From Dactylosporangium sp. AC04546 (GTDB taxonomy: Bacteria; Actinomycetota; Actinomycetes; Mycobacteriales; Micromonosporaceae), in NCBI RefSeq assembly GCF_022095675.1, contig NZ_JAHYSG010000119.1:1-36906 (forward strand): DNA of 36,906 nucleotides. Reading direction: 5' to 3'. Shown here one piece after another: positions 7,989 through 15,860 of this stretch. Under the pieces are notes generated by a model. The model worked only from the letters and a program-made list of their open reading frames with translations, did not search any database and was not told where the DNA came from. The translations under genes and the position numbers were made by a program. The stretch's first letter is position 1. The number at the start of each line of letters is the position of its first letter.

Positions 7989-8378
7989 GTGACTGCGCGG
8001 TACCAGGTGCTCGCGGACGTCCTGCGCGAGCGGATCGTGAGCGGGCGGCTGGCGCCCGGCAAGCGGCTGCCGAGCGCGGCCGAGCTCGCGTGGGAGCACG
8101 ACGTCGGCCGGGACACCGCGCTGAAGGCGCTCAACCTGCTGCGGTCGGAGGGCCTGCTGTACATGGCCCACGACAACTCGATCCGCGTCGGGGAGGCCGG
8201 CGCGCCCGGCGCGACGCTCGTGCGGCTGCCGCAGGAGGCGACGCTCACCGCGCGGATGCCGACCCCGCGGGAGCGCGACGAGCTGGGGCTGCCCGAGGGC
8301 ACGCCGGTGCTGGTCGTGCGGATCGGCGACGTGGAAGAGGTCCACGCCGCCGATCGCACGGCCATGCGCTACTCGTGA
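7989..8378 (+). CDS. GntR-family transcriptional regulator (short)
   Basis: A 129-residue regulator. The N-terminal winged helix (about residues 1-70) reads ARYQVLADVLRERIVSGRLAPGKRLPSAAELAWEHDVGRDT and then ALKALNLLRSEGLLY, the GntR signature. After it only a short remnant of an effector domain remains (TPRERDELGLPEGTPVLVVRIG), far shorter than a full UTRA or FCD domain, so it may sense little or act with another protein. The GTG at 7989 is chosen as a leaderless start; an ATG at 7971 would add six residues. The last 10 bp overlap the end of the convergent PP2C gene. It probably controls itself and the divergent FhuF-like gene through the palindrome between them. Confidence 0.82.
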   Translation: MTARYQVLADVLRERIVSGRLAPGKRLPSAAELAWEHDVGRDTALKALNLLRSEGLLYMAHDNSIRVGEAGAPGATLVRLPQEATLTARMPTPRERDELGLPEGTPVLVVRIGDVEEVHAADRTAMRYS

Positions 8379-9052
8379 TCGACGACGACCACCGTCACGT
8401 TGTCGCGGCCGCCGGCCACCACCGCGCGGCGGACCAGCTCCTCGGCCGCCTGCTGGGGGTCGGGGCAGTCGCCGAGGACCGCCGCGATGTCCGCGTCGGA
8501 CACCTCCAGCGGCAGGCCGTCGGAGCAGATGAGGAACCGCTCCCCCGCGCGCGCGTCGTGGACCCACAGGTCCGCCCGCGGGCCGGGGTCGGTGCCGAGC
8601 GCCCGGGTGATGACCCCCCGCCGGCCGGTGACCGCCTCGGGGGCCACGTGGTCGACGGTGAGCTGGTCGAGCTCGCCGTGGCTCCAGCGGTACACCCGGG
8701 AATCCCCGATGTTGAAGACGACCCACCGGTCGGCGCCCTCCAGGCGGACCAGGCAGAGGCCGACGGCCGTGGTGCCCATCCCGGCCAGTGACGGGTCGGC
8801 GACCGCGGCGGCCAGGATGTCCTCGTTGGCCCGGGCCAGCTCGTCGCGCACGTCGTGCGGACCGCGGTCGGGAATGTCCTCCAGGCGGCGCAGCGCGGTG
8901 ACGGCGATGTTGCTCGCCACGTCACCGGCGGCGTGGCCGCCCATGCCGTCGGCCACGGCCCAGATGCCGCGGCCGGCCACGGCACTGTCCTCGTTGCGGC
9001 GCCGGACCTTGCCGACGTCGGTGGCCGCTCCGGCCCGGATGGTCGCCGACAT
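8369..9052 (-). CDS. PP2C-family serine/threonine protein phosphatase
   Basis: A 227-residue soluble phosphatase, the minimal PP2C catalytic domain with no added membrane segment. The metal- and phosphate-binding motifs are in order: VRRRNEDS, VADGMGGHAAGDVAS, GMGTTAVG, VFNIGDSRVYR, ICSDGL and GGRDNVTVVVV. These give the Asp residues that hold the two Mn/Mg ions. Such enzymes reverse Hanks-type kinase phosphorylation; no kinase gene is in the window. It starts directly after the stop of an unknown gene, with no gap between the two coding regions, so the two are very likely coexpressed and may act together. Confidence 0.93.
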   Translation of the reverse strand: MSATIRAGAATDVGKVRRRNEDSAVAGRGIWAVADGMGGHAAGDVASNIAVTALRRLEDIPDRGPHDVRDELARANEDILAAAVADPSLAGMGTTAVGLCLVRLEGADRWVVFNIGDSRVYRWSHGELDQLTVDHVAPEAVTGRRGVITRALGTDPGPRADLWVHDARAGERFLICSDGLPLEVSDADIAAVLGDCPDPQQAAEELVRRAVVAGGRDNVTVVVVDHE

Positions 9053-9676
9053 TCACACCCCCACCGGTTGCGCAAGCAGTTCGACGATACGGGCCACGAG
9101 CGTCTCGCGGCTCACCCGGCCGGCTGCCTCCGGACGGTCCAGGTGGTCCTCCGCGTCGGACACGAACCAGACGCCGTCCTCGCCGCGGGCCACCGCGATG
9201 CCGCGGCCGGCCGCCCGGATGAGCACGGTCCCGCCGGTGCACAGTTCCAGGAAGCGCAGCACCGGCACCCAGAGCGGCTCGGCCGGGTCGATGAGCTCGA
9301 CGCCGAACAGCCCATACGACCCCGGGTAGACGGCCAGCCGCGCGCCGTCGCCGGTGAAGAGGTGGACCACGACCGGGCGGTCGCCGATCCAGCCGGCCGC
9401 CTCGGTGCCGCGGTCGCCGGCGGCCAACGCCGTCGCGGCGCCCGCGACCAGCTCGCCGGGGACGACCCGGCGGCCGTCGAGCCGGCACAGCCCCCGCGCG
9501 AGCAGCGAGGCGGCACCCGCGGCGGCGACGATGTCGGTCGACACGCCCGGCTGGAAGTGCAGGCGGCGGCGCACCGCCTCGAGCTCGGCGGCCTCGGCGG
9601 CCTCGGCGGCACGGTCGGTCGAGCGCAGCACGAACTCGAGCTCCGCGAAGGTCAGCGTCGTCAGATGGTCGGCCAT
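9053..9676 (-). CDS. Conserved-looking protein of unknown function, coupled to PP2C
   Basis: A 207-residue soluble protein that I do not recognise. It begins MADHLTTLTFAELEFVLRS, has an Ala/Glu-rich helix (AAEAAEAAELEAVRRRLHF), then an alpha/beta body with WIGDRPVVVHLFTGDG, YPGSYGLFGVELIDP and GIAVARGEDGVWFVSD. No signal peptide or membrane segment is visible. The ATG at 9676 is used because AAGGAG lies 12 nt upstream; a TTG at 9697 is the alternative. Its stop abuts the PP2C start, which suggests a phosphatase partner, substrate or adaptor. The fold loosely recalls secretion-associated chaperones found near actinobacterial type VII genes, but I cannot support that assignment. Confidence 0.75.
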   Translation of the reverse strand: MADHLTTLTFAELEFVLRSTDRAAEAAEAAELEAVRRRLHFQPGVSTDIVAAAGAASLLARGLCRLDGRRVVPGELVAGAATALAAGDRGTEAAGWIGDRPVVVHLFTGDGARLAVYPGSYGLFGVELIDPAEPLWVPVLRFLELCTGGTVLIRAAGRGIAVARGEDGVWFVSDAEDHLDRPEAAGRVSRETLVARIVELLAQPVGV

Positions 9677-9828
9677 GGCCGCAGGATGCTCCTTCAAACC
9701 GCTGAGACTACTCGGCTCCCAAACGGCCCTTCAGCCGGGTCGGGTTCCCAATAACGGTCAGATCGGCAGATTTTCGCCGTACAGCAGGTTTCGCGAAAGT
9801 CGGGCCGCCGCCGGCCGATCGGTCCGGA

Positions 9829-11454
9829 GTGCGGGCGGAGGCTGATGACCGGGCCGGTGACAGGGCTGGTGACCGGGCCCGGCGGCGACGGCGCTGGGCG
9901 GGCGCCGCGCTGGTCGCCGCCGTCGTGCTGGCCGGGCTGGGCCTCTCGGCGGGCGGGGCCGCGGCGGTGCGCCGGGTCGAGCAGCGCTACGCCGCGCAGA
10001 CGATGGACCGCTACACGGAGGACGTCTCCACCGCGGTCACCGAGCGGGTCGAGCGCTACAGCGACACGCTGCTGGACCTGGCGGGGTCGATCGGCGCGCA
10101 GCCGGAGCTCACGGCGGCCGGCTTCGCGGCGAGCTCCTCCGGGCTGAACTGGGAGCGGCTGCCGGGGGCGAGCGGCGTCGCCTTCGCGGTGCCGGGGACG
10201 GACGCGGAGGTGCCGGGGATTCAGCGGTACTGGCGGGAACACGGCGTGCCGACGTTGACGCTCGCTCCGGTGGGCACCGGCACCGAGCACGCGTTCGCGG
10301 TGCTCTCCCGCCCGTTCGACGGTGTCGCGGCCGTGGCCGGGCGGGACCTGACCCAGGCGCCGGAGGCCGCCGAGGCGCTGCGGGTGGCCCGCGACAGCGG
10401 CGAGTTCGCGGTGAGCCGCGCGTACGTGCTGCTGAAGGACCGGCAGCTGCCGCAGGCCGAGCAGCAGCTGTCGTTCACGCTCGCGGTGCCGGTGCGCAAC
10501 CACGCCGACGGCCGGTTCCGCGGCTGGGTCGTCATGGGCCTGCGCGGCGGCGACTTCCTCAACGAGACGCTGCGCTCGCATGCCCGCGGCGCGGTGCGGG
10601 TGCTGCTCACCGAGGGCTGGTCCGGCGCGGGCCGGGTCGTGGCGAGCGTGTCGACCGGCGCCGAGATCCAGGACGACCCGCTGAACCGCCGGCAGGTCGT
10701 CACCGTCGGGCAGCGGCACTGGGAGCTCGCGCTGTACCCGACGGACCGGCTGCTCAACGGGGCCGACCGGCGGATGGCGGCGCTGACGCTGGGCGCCGGC
10801 CTGGTCATCACGCTGCTGCTCGGTGCGCTGGTGGCGATCCTCTCCGGCGCCCGCAACCGGGCGATGGCGCAGGTCGACGAGGCGACGGCGGCGCTGCGTG
10901 AGGACATCGAGCGGCGCGAGGAGACCGAGCAGCGCCTCCGCGAGCGCGAGCACGAGCTGCAGCGGCTGGCCTTCCACGACCCGCTGACCGGGCTGGCCAA
11001 CCGGGTCCTGTTCTACGAGCGGGTCCAGCACGCGCTGCTGACCCACGCCCGGGAGCGGCGCATGTTCGCCGTGCTCTTCGTCGACCTCGACGGCTTCAAG
11101 CAGGTCAACGACGGCCTGGGCCACGCGGCCGGCGACGCCGTGCTGCGCGAGGTGGCGATCCGGCTGCGCAACTGCGTGCGGGCGAGCGACACGGTGGCCC
11201 GCTTCGGGGGCGACGAGTTCGCCATCATGGCCGAGCAGCTCGCCGACCCGGCGGACGTGCGGGTGACCGCCAACCGGATCGTGAAGGCCATGGAGCAGCC
11301 GTTCCACGTGGGCGAGCCGCCGGCGCGCATCTCGGCCAGCGTCGGCATCGCCCTCAACGGTGCGGGCGACGCCGACGCGATCCTCAAGGAGGCGGACGAG
11401 GCGATGTACCTCGCCAAGACCGCCGGCAAGAACCGGTTCGTGCTGACCGAGTGA
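9829..11454 (+). CDS. Membrane diguanylate cyclase with CHASE sensor (CHASE-GGDEF)
   Basis: A 541-residue sensor enzyme. An N-terminal helix (about 24-46) and a second (about 316-340) enclose an external CHASE-type domain, with ASGVAFAVPGTDAEVPGIQRYW and LSRPFDGVAAVAGRDL. A coiled coil (345-382) connects to a GGDEF domain with HDPLTGLANR, VDLDGFKQVNDGLGH and the intact active site RFGGDEFAIM (460-464). An RxxD product-inhibition site (RASD, 451-454) precedes it. It should make cyclic di-GMP in response to a small external ligand. There is no EAL domain, so it is a synthase only. The start is a GTG at 9829; no in-frame alternative with a better ribosome site was found. Confidence 0.92.
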   Translation: MRAEADDRAGDRAGDRARRRRRWAGAALVAAVVLAGLGLSAGGAAAVRRVEQRYAAQTMDRYTEDVSTAVTERVERYSDTLLDLAGSIGAQPELTAAGFAASSSGLNWERLPGASGVAFAVPGTDAEVPGIQRYWREHGVPTLTLAPVGTGTEHAFAVLSRPFDGVAAVAGRDLTQAPEAAEALRVARDSGEFAVSRAYVLLKDRQLPQAEQQLSFTLAVPVRNHADGRFRGWVVMGLRGGDFLNETLRSHARGAVRVLLTEGWSGAGRVVASVSTGAEIQDDPLNRRQVVTVGQRHWELALYPTDRLLNGADRRMAALTLGAGLVITLLLGALVAILSGARNRAMAQVDEATAALREDIERREETEQRLREREHELQRLAFHDPLTGLANRVLFYERVQHALLTHARERRMFAVLFVDLDGFKQVNDGLGHAAGDAVLREVAIRLRNCVRASDTVARFGGDEFAIMAEQLADPADVRVTANRIVKAMEQPFHVGEPPARISASVGIALNGAGDADAILKEADEAMYLAKTAGKNRFVLTE

Positions 11455-11473
11455 CCCTGCCGCCTCCCTGGCT

Positions 11474-12472
11474 TCATCCCCGGCGGATCCGGGCGAAGGC
11501 GACCGCCGCGGCCAGCCCGGCGAGCAGCAGGTACAGCGCCGTCTCGAGCCACTGGAAGGGCCAGTACCGGCTGCCGGGCTGGTAGGTGATCTCGAACCGG
11601 GCGCCGAGGTCGTTGAGGCAGGCCGCGTCCTCGGCCGGCTTGCCGTGCAGGCAGGCCTGCACCTTGTCCCCCGGCACCTTCGTCCCGGACGCGTCCACGA
11701 GCGGCGCCCGGCCGCTGAGCACCCAGGCGCCGGGCAGCGCGTACCCCTCGATGACGGTGTCGCCGCCGTGCTTGAGGTTCAGCCGGGCCCCGCCGCTCGT
11801 GGCCGCCGTCCGGTCGTACGCCACGGTCACGGTCTTCGCCGGCATCAGGTGCTCGCGGACCGCCACCGGCACGACCACCTGGAGGACCACGAACGCGGCC
11901 AGCGTGAGCGCCATCGCCGGCAGCGTGCGCCGGGTGAGCAGGCCGAGGGTCGCGCCGAGCACGAACGCGAAGGCGGCGTATCCGACCGGCACCAGGTCGC
12001 GGGCCGGGAACAGCAGCGCGTCGAACCGCCCGCCGTTGACGTCGTCGAACGGGTCGACCGCCCAGCCGAGCAGCAGGCTCAGCGCGCCGGTGAACACCAT
12101 CGCGGCCACCGTCAGCAGGCCGAGCTTGACGGCCAGCCACCGGGTGCGGGTGACACCCTGGTTCCAGACCATGCGGTGGGTGCCGGTCTCCAGCTCCCGG
12201 GCGACGAGCGGCGCGCCCCAGAACGCGCCGATGAGGCCCGGCACGAGCAGCAGCAGCAACCCGACGAGCAGGACCGGCTGGAACATCCGGTCGCGGAAGG
12301 TGTCCAGCGCCTCATCCGGATCGCACCCGGGCGCAACGCACCCGGCCACGTCGGCGTCGTAAGAGTTACGGATCACGAGCCCGAGCGCCACGAGGCCGGC
12401 GCCGAACACCACCAGCACGGCCAGGCTCGTCAGGGCCTGCGCGCGGAACTGCCGCCAGGTCAGCCAGATCAT
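11474..12472 (-). CDS. ABC transporter permease (ABC-2/YtrC-like)
   Basis: A 332-residue membrane protein with about six helices (near 13-33, 65-88, 116-137, 163-182, 190-208 and 308-328) and a large external loop at 215-300 containing two Cys. It begins MIWLTWRQFRAQALTSLAV, the usual opening of this actinobacterial permease group. ARELETGTHRMVWNQGVTRTRW, which would contact the ATPase, lies between helices 2 and 3. It overlaps the upstream ATPase gene by 4 bp and is third in a GntR-ATPase-permease operon, the YtrABC-like plan often linked to cell-envelope stress. The exported substrate is unknown. Confidence 0.88.
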   Translation of the reverse strand: MIWLTWRQFRAQALTSLAVLVVFGAGLVALGLVIRNSYDADVAGCVAPGCDPDEALDTFRDRMFQPVLLVGLLLLLVPGLIGAFWGAPLVARELETGTHRMVWNQGVTRTRWLAVKLGLLTVAAMVFTGALSLLLGWAVDPFDDVNGGRFDALLFPARDLVPVGYAAFAFVLGATLGLLTRRTLPAMALTLAAFVVLQVVVPVAVREHLMPAKTVTVAYDRTAATSGGARLNLKHGGDTVIEGYALPGAWVLSGRAPLVDASGTKVPGDKVQACLHGKPAEDAACLNDLGARFEITYQPGSRYWPFQWLETALYLLLAGLAAAVAFARIRRG

Positions 12473-13341
12473 CGGTGCGCTCCCAGGGCGTCGCGGGTCA
12501 GGTAGGCGAGGATCATGTCCTCCAGGTCGAGGTGGTCGGCGTGCTTGACCGCCCCGGGCAGCGGCCCGTCGGAGCGCACGACGAGCGTGCTCTGCCGCTC
12601 GCTGTGCTCGGCGTGCACCAGCTCGACCCCGTCCGGCAGCCGGTCGAGGTCGCCGCGGGCGCCGACCAACCGGTAGTGCGTCTTGAGCAGGTCCTCGACC
12701 TCGCCGGCGACCTGCACCCGCGACGAGGCGAGCACGATCAGGTGGTCGCAGACCCGCTCCAGGTCGCTGAGCAGGTGCGAGGACAGCACGACGCTGACCT
12801 CGAGCTCGGCGACGAACTCCATCAGGTTCTGCAGGAACGCCCGCCGCGCCAACGGGTCGAGCGCCGCCACGGGCTCGTCGAAGATGAGCAGCTCGGGCCG
12901 CTTCGCCGCGGCGATGGTGAGCGCCAGCTGGGCCCGCTGCCCGCCGGAGAGCCGCCCCGCCTTCTGCGCCGGGTCGAGCCCGACCTGCTCGATCCGCCGC
13001 CGCGCGAGCGCGTCGTCCCAGCGCTGGTTCAGCCGCGCGCCGAGCCGCAGGTGGTCGGCGACGCTCAGCCCCGCGTACACTGGCGTGTCCTGGGCGACGA
13101 AGCCCACCCGGGCCAGCTGCGCGGGGCCGCCCGCGGGCCGCTCCCCCAGCACCCGGATCGTCCCGGCGGTCGGATCGAGCAGCCCGCTGGCCAGGTTCAG
13201 CAGGGTCGACTTGCCGGCGCCGTTGGGCCCGACGAGCCCGACGATCCGGCCGGCGGGGATGTCGAGGGTGACGTCACTGAGCGCCAGGCGCTGCCCGTAC
13301 CGCTTCGTGAGCCCCGCCGTCTGCAGCACAGGTGGTGTCAT
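12469..13341 (-). CDS. ABC transporter ATP-binding protein (YtrB-like)
   Basis: A 290-residue ABC ATPase. Walker A is GPNGAGKST (38-46), the Q-loop lies in FVAQDTPVY, the signature is LSGGQ (131-135), Walker B is LLIFDEPVAALDP (151-163), and SSHLLSDLERVCD carries the switch His. The C-terminal 70 residues form the accessory domain of drug- and lantibiotic-type exporters. It overlaps the GntR gene upstream and the permease downstream by 4 bp each, so all three are translated together and should form an exporter repressed by the GntR protein. Confidence 0.93.
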   Translation of the reverse strand: MTPPVLQTAGLTKRYGQRLALSDVTLDIPAGRIVGLVGPNGAGKSTLLNLASGLLDPTAGTIRVLGERPAGGPAQLARVGFVAQDTPVYAGLSVADHLRLGARLNQRWDDALARRRIEQVGLDPAQKAGRLSGGQRAQLALTIAAAKRPELLIFDEPVAALDPLARRAFLQNLMEFVAELEVSVVLSSHLLSDLERVCDHLIVLASSRVQVAGEVEDLLKTHYRLVGARGDLDRLPDGVELVHAEHSERQSTLVVRSDGPLPGAVKHADHLDLEDMILAYLTRDALGAHR

Positions 13342-13730
13342 TCGTTCACCTCGGTGACCTTTCGGAAGGTGGTCTGGAACAGCGCCTCGATGCTCTCGGC
13401 GTCGAGCCCGGCCGCGCGGGCCCGGCGGAGCCAGTCCTCCAGCTCGCGGCGCAGCGGCTCGTGGGCGGCGATCGCGTCGTCGTCGCTCAGCGTCCGCACG
13501 ATGAACGTGCCGACGCCGGGCTTGGGCTGGACCAGGCCCTCGTGCTCCAGCTCGCGATACGCCTTGAGCACGGTGTTGGGGTTGATCGCCAGCCGGGCGA
13601 CCACGTCCTTGACGGTCGGCAGCCGATCGCCGACCGACAGCAGCCCGAGGCGCAGGGACCGCCGCACCTGCTGGACGAGCTGCAGGTAGGGCGAGACGCC
13701 CGAGCGCGCGTCCAAGTGGAAGTCGATCAC
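13338..13730 (-). CDS. YtrA-subfamily GntR transcriptional regulator
   Basis: A 130-residue repressor. After IDFHLDARSGVSPYLQLVQQVR comes the winged helix with VGDRLPTVKDVVARLAINPNTV and LKAYRELEHEGL, ending in GVGTFIV, then a short two-helix tail, which is the YtrA layout. The GTG at 13730 is chosen since AGGA is five nucleotides upstream and the protein then begins like its relatives; an ATG at 13745 would add five residues. It overlaps the ATPase gene by 4 bp. The nested inverted repeats just upstream are very likely its own operator. Confidence 0.88.
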   Translation of the reverse strand: MIDFHLDARSGVSPYLQLVQQVRRSLRLGLLSVGDRLPTVKDVVARLAINPNTVLKAYRELEHEGLVQPKPGVGTFIVRTLSDDDAIAAHEPLRRELEDWLRRARAAGLDAESIEALFQTTFRKVTEVNE

Positions 13731-13734
13731 CGTT

Positions 13735-13768
13735 GTCCTATTCATCTAGGAGCCTAGTACAATAGGAC
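13735..13768 (-). promoter_or_regulatory. Nested inverted-repeat operator upstream of the YtrA-like regulator
   Basis: An outer perfect repeat, GTCCTATT (13735-13742) and AATAGGAC (13761-13768), encloses an inner one, CTAGG-AG-CCTAG (13746-13757). A perfect -35 hexamer TTGACA lies at 13785-13790 on the minus strand; candidate -10 boxes are TCCTAT (17-bp spacer) and TATTGT (20-bp spacer), both inside the outer repeat. Binding here would block transcription of the GntR-ABC operon. Confidence 0.7.
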
Positions 13769-13789
13769 ACTGCACCGCCGGGAATGTCA

Positions 13790-13825
13790 ACGGCCGCCGC
13801 CCGCCTGGTGCGGGACGGCGGCCGT
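13790..13825 (-). terminator. Strong hairpin terminator of the ten-gene operon
   Basis: ACGGCCGCCG and CGGCGGCCGT pair perfectly, and the inner CCCGC/GCGGG extends the stem to about 15 bp with one bulged A and a 5-nt loop. It begins 24 bp after the stop of the CitE-like gene and touches the -35 box of the next operon. Confidence 0.75.
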
Positions 13826-13848
13826 CGGGGCCGGGCCTTCGTGCGTGT

Positions 13849-14673
13849 TCAGGCGTAGCGGGCGGCCAGGTCGAGGGTGCGACGGGCGGCGGCCACCATG
13901 GCGCGGTCGGCGAAGCGACCGTCGGGCAGGACCGCGGTGCCCGAGTCGTGCTGCCGCGCCTCGGCGAGCGCTGCGAGCAGCGTCTCGGCCAGGGCGACGT
14001 CCTGCGCGGACGGCCGGAACGCGGCGACGATGACCGGGAGCTGCCGCGGGTGGATGGCGGCGCGGCCGAGGAACCCGAGCCGGCGGCCGGCGGCGCACGA
14101 GGCGGCCAGGCCGTCGAGGTCCGTGACGTTCGGGTACACCGACATCGCCGGTGCCGGCAGCCCGGCCGCCCGGGCGGCGACCACGATCCGGCCCCGGACC
14201 CACGCGAGGGCCTCGTCCCCGTCGGCGCCCAGGTCGGACCGCAGGTCGGCCTCGCCGAGCCCGATCGAGGCGACCGCCGGGTGGGTGGCGACGGCGTGCG
14301 CCGCCTCCACGCCCAGCGCGGACTCGATGAGCGGGTGCAGCGGGACGCGCACCTGGGCGGCGAGCGCCCCGAGGCCGCGCCGCGACTCGACCTTCGGCAC
14401 CTTCAGCCCCGCCGGCCGCGCCCCGTCGGCGAGCCCGGCGAGCGTGGCGCGGTCCGCGTCGGCCTGCGGGCCGTCCAGATCGTTGACCCGCACGAGGACC
14501 GGCACGGGGTGCGACCCGCTCAGGAACTCGGCGACGGCCGCTCGCGCGTAGGGCTTGCGGGGCACGGCGACGGCGTCCTCGAGGTCGAGGATCACCGCGT
14601 CCGCGCCGGAGGCGACCGCCTTGGCGAACCGGTCCGGCCGGTCGCCCGGCACGTACAGCGACGTGAGCAGCAT
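13849..14673 (-). CDS. HpcH/HpaI aldolase/citrate lyase family protein (CitE-like)
   Basis: A 274-residue TIM-barrel lyase of the CitE-like group. It starts MLLTSLYVPGDRPDRFAKA, then GADAVILDLEDAV, VLVRVNDLDG (substrate-binding Arg), LHPLIESALGV (metal-binding Glu near 117) and IGLGEADLRSDLG (metal-binding Asp), ending with IHPRQLPVI. Members act on CoA thioesters such as malyl-, citramalyl- or beta-methylmalyl-CoA, splitting or hydrolysing them. The ATG shares one base with the stop of the CoA-transferase gene, so the pair is coupled: the transferase would form the CoA ester and this enzyme would cleave it. It is the last gene of the operon and is followed by a hairpin. Substrate is inferred only as a hydroxy-acyl-CoA. 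Confidence 0.88.
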   Translation of the reverse strand: MLLTSLYVPGDRPDRFAKAVASGADAVILDLEDAVAVPRKPYARAAVAEFLSGSHPVPVLVRVNDLDGPQADADRATLAGLADGARPAGLKVPKVESRRGLGALAAQVRVPLHPLIESALGVEAAHAVATHPAVASIGLGEADLRSDLGADGDEALAWVRGRIVVAARAAGLPAPAMSVYPNVTDLDGLAASCAAGRRLGFLGRAAIHPRQLPVIVAAFRPSAQDVALAETLLAALAEARQHDSGTAVLPDGRFADRAMVAAARRTLDLAARYA

Positions 14674-15860
14674 CAGATCACGCCCGCCTCGCGCAGCGCG
14701 GCGAGCTCGGCGGCATCGAGGCCGAGGGCCCGCAGCACGTCGTCGGTGTCCTGGCCGTGGCGGCGCCCGGCGTGGCGGATCGCGCCGGGGGTCGCCGACA
14801 TCCGGAACGGCACGTTCTGCATCCGTACCGTGCCGAGGTCCGGGTCGGGCACGGCGACGGCGGTGCCCAGGGCCTCGTACTGCGGGTCGGCCAGGATGTC
14901 CCGCACGTCGTAGACGGGGCCGACGGCGGCCTGCGCCGCCTCGAACGCGGCGATCACCTCGTCCCGGTCGTGCCGGGCCACCCAGGCGCCGACGGCCGCG
15001 TCGAGCTCCTCGGCGTGCGCGGCCCGGCCGGTACCGCTGGAGAACCACGGCTCGTCGACCAGGTCGGGCCGGCCGACCAGCCGCAGCACCCGCTCGGCGA
15101 TACTCTGCGCGCTGGAGGACACCGCGACCCAACGCCCGTCGGCGCAGCGGTAGGTGTTGCGGGGCGCGTTGTTGTTCGACCGGTTGCCGAGCCTCGGCTG
15201 GACGTAGCCGAGCTGGTCGTACCAGGTGATCTGCGGCCCCAGCACGGCCATGATGGGCTCGATGATGGCCAGGTCGACCACCTGGCCGGCGCCGGTGAGG
15301 TCGCGGCTGCGCAGGGCCAGCATCACCGCGTAGGCCGCGGCGAGGGCGGTGACGGAGTCGGCGAGGCCGAACGGGGGCAGCGTCGGCGGGCCGTCGGGTT
15401 CGCCGGTGGCGGCGGCGAAGCCGCTCATCGCCTCGGCCAGCGTGCCGAAGCCGGGCCGGCGCGCGTACGGCCCGACCTGGCCGAAGCCGCTGATCCGAGC
15501 GACCACCAGCCGCGGGTTGACCGCGTGCAGCTCGGCCGGGCCGAGCCCCCACCGTTCCAGCGTGCCGGGGCGGAAGTTCTCCACCAGCACGTCGGCGCCG
15601 GCGACCAGGCGGCGCAGCAGGTCCGCGCCCCTGGGGTCGGCGAGGTCGCAGGTGATCGTCCGCTTGTTGCGGCCCAGGACCTTCCACCACAGCCCGACGC
15701 CGTCCTTGGCCGGGCCGTGCCCACGCGACGGGTCGGGCCGCGCCGGATGCTCGACCTTGATGACGTCGGCGCCGAAGTCACCCAGGAACGCCGCCGCGAG
15801 CGGCCCGGCGAACAGGGTGGCCACGTCGAGGACCGTGACGCCCTCCAGCGGGGCGGTCAC
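14673..15860 (-). CDS. Class III (CaiB/BaiF) acyl-CoA transferase
   Basis: A 395-residue family III CoA-transferase. Family motifs are LEGVTVLDVATLFAGPLAA, GADVIKVEHP, GRNKRTITCDL, VLVENFRPG and the catalytic Asp168 in FGLADSVTAL, matching the formyl-CoA transferase nucleophile. It moves CoA from a donor such as succinyl-CoA to an organic acid. The start is a GTG overlapping the previous stop by 4 bp, and the stop overlaps the CitE-like start by 1 bp. Class III transferase plus CitE-like lyase recalls citramalate and 3-hydroxy-acid pathways. Its place at the end of a sugar-uptake operon suggests that the imported compound also yields an acid. Confidence 0.9.
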   Translation of the reverse strand: MTAPLEGVTVLDVATLFAGPLAAAFLGDFGADVIKVEHPARPDPSRGHGPAKDGVGLWWKVLGRNKRTITCDLADPRGADLLRRLVAGADVLVENFRPGTLERWGLGPAELHAVNPRLVVARISGFGQVGPYARRPGFGTLAEAMSGFAAATGEPDGPPTLPPFGLADSVTALAAAYAVMLALRSRDLTGAGQVVDLAIIEPIMAVLGPQITWYDQLGYVQPRLGNRSNNNAPRNTYRCADGRWVAVSSSAQSIAERVLRLVGRPDLVDEPWFSSGTGRAAHAEELDAAVGAWVARHDRDEVIAAFEAAQAAVGPVYDVRDILADPQYEALGTAVAVPDPDLGTVRMQNVPFRMSATPGAIRHAGRRHGQDTDDVLRALGLDAAELAALREAGVI

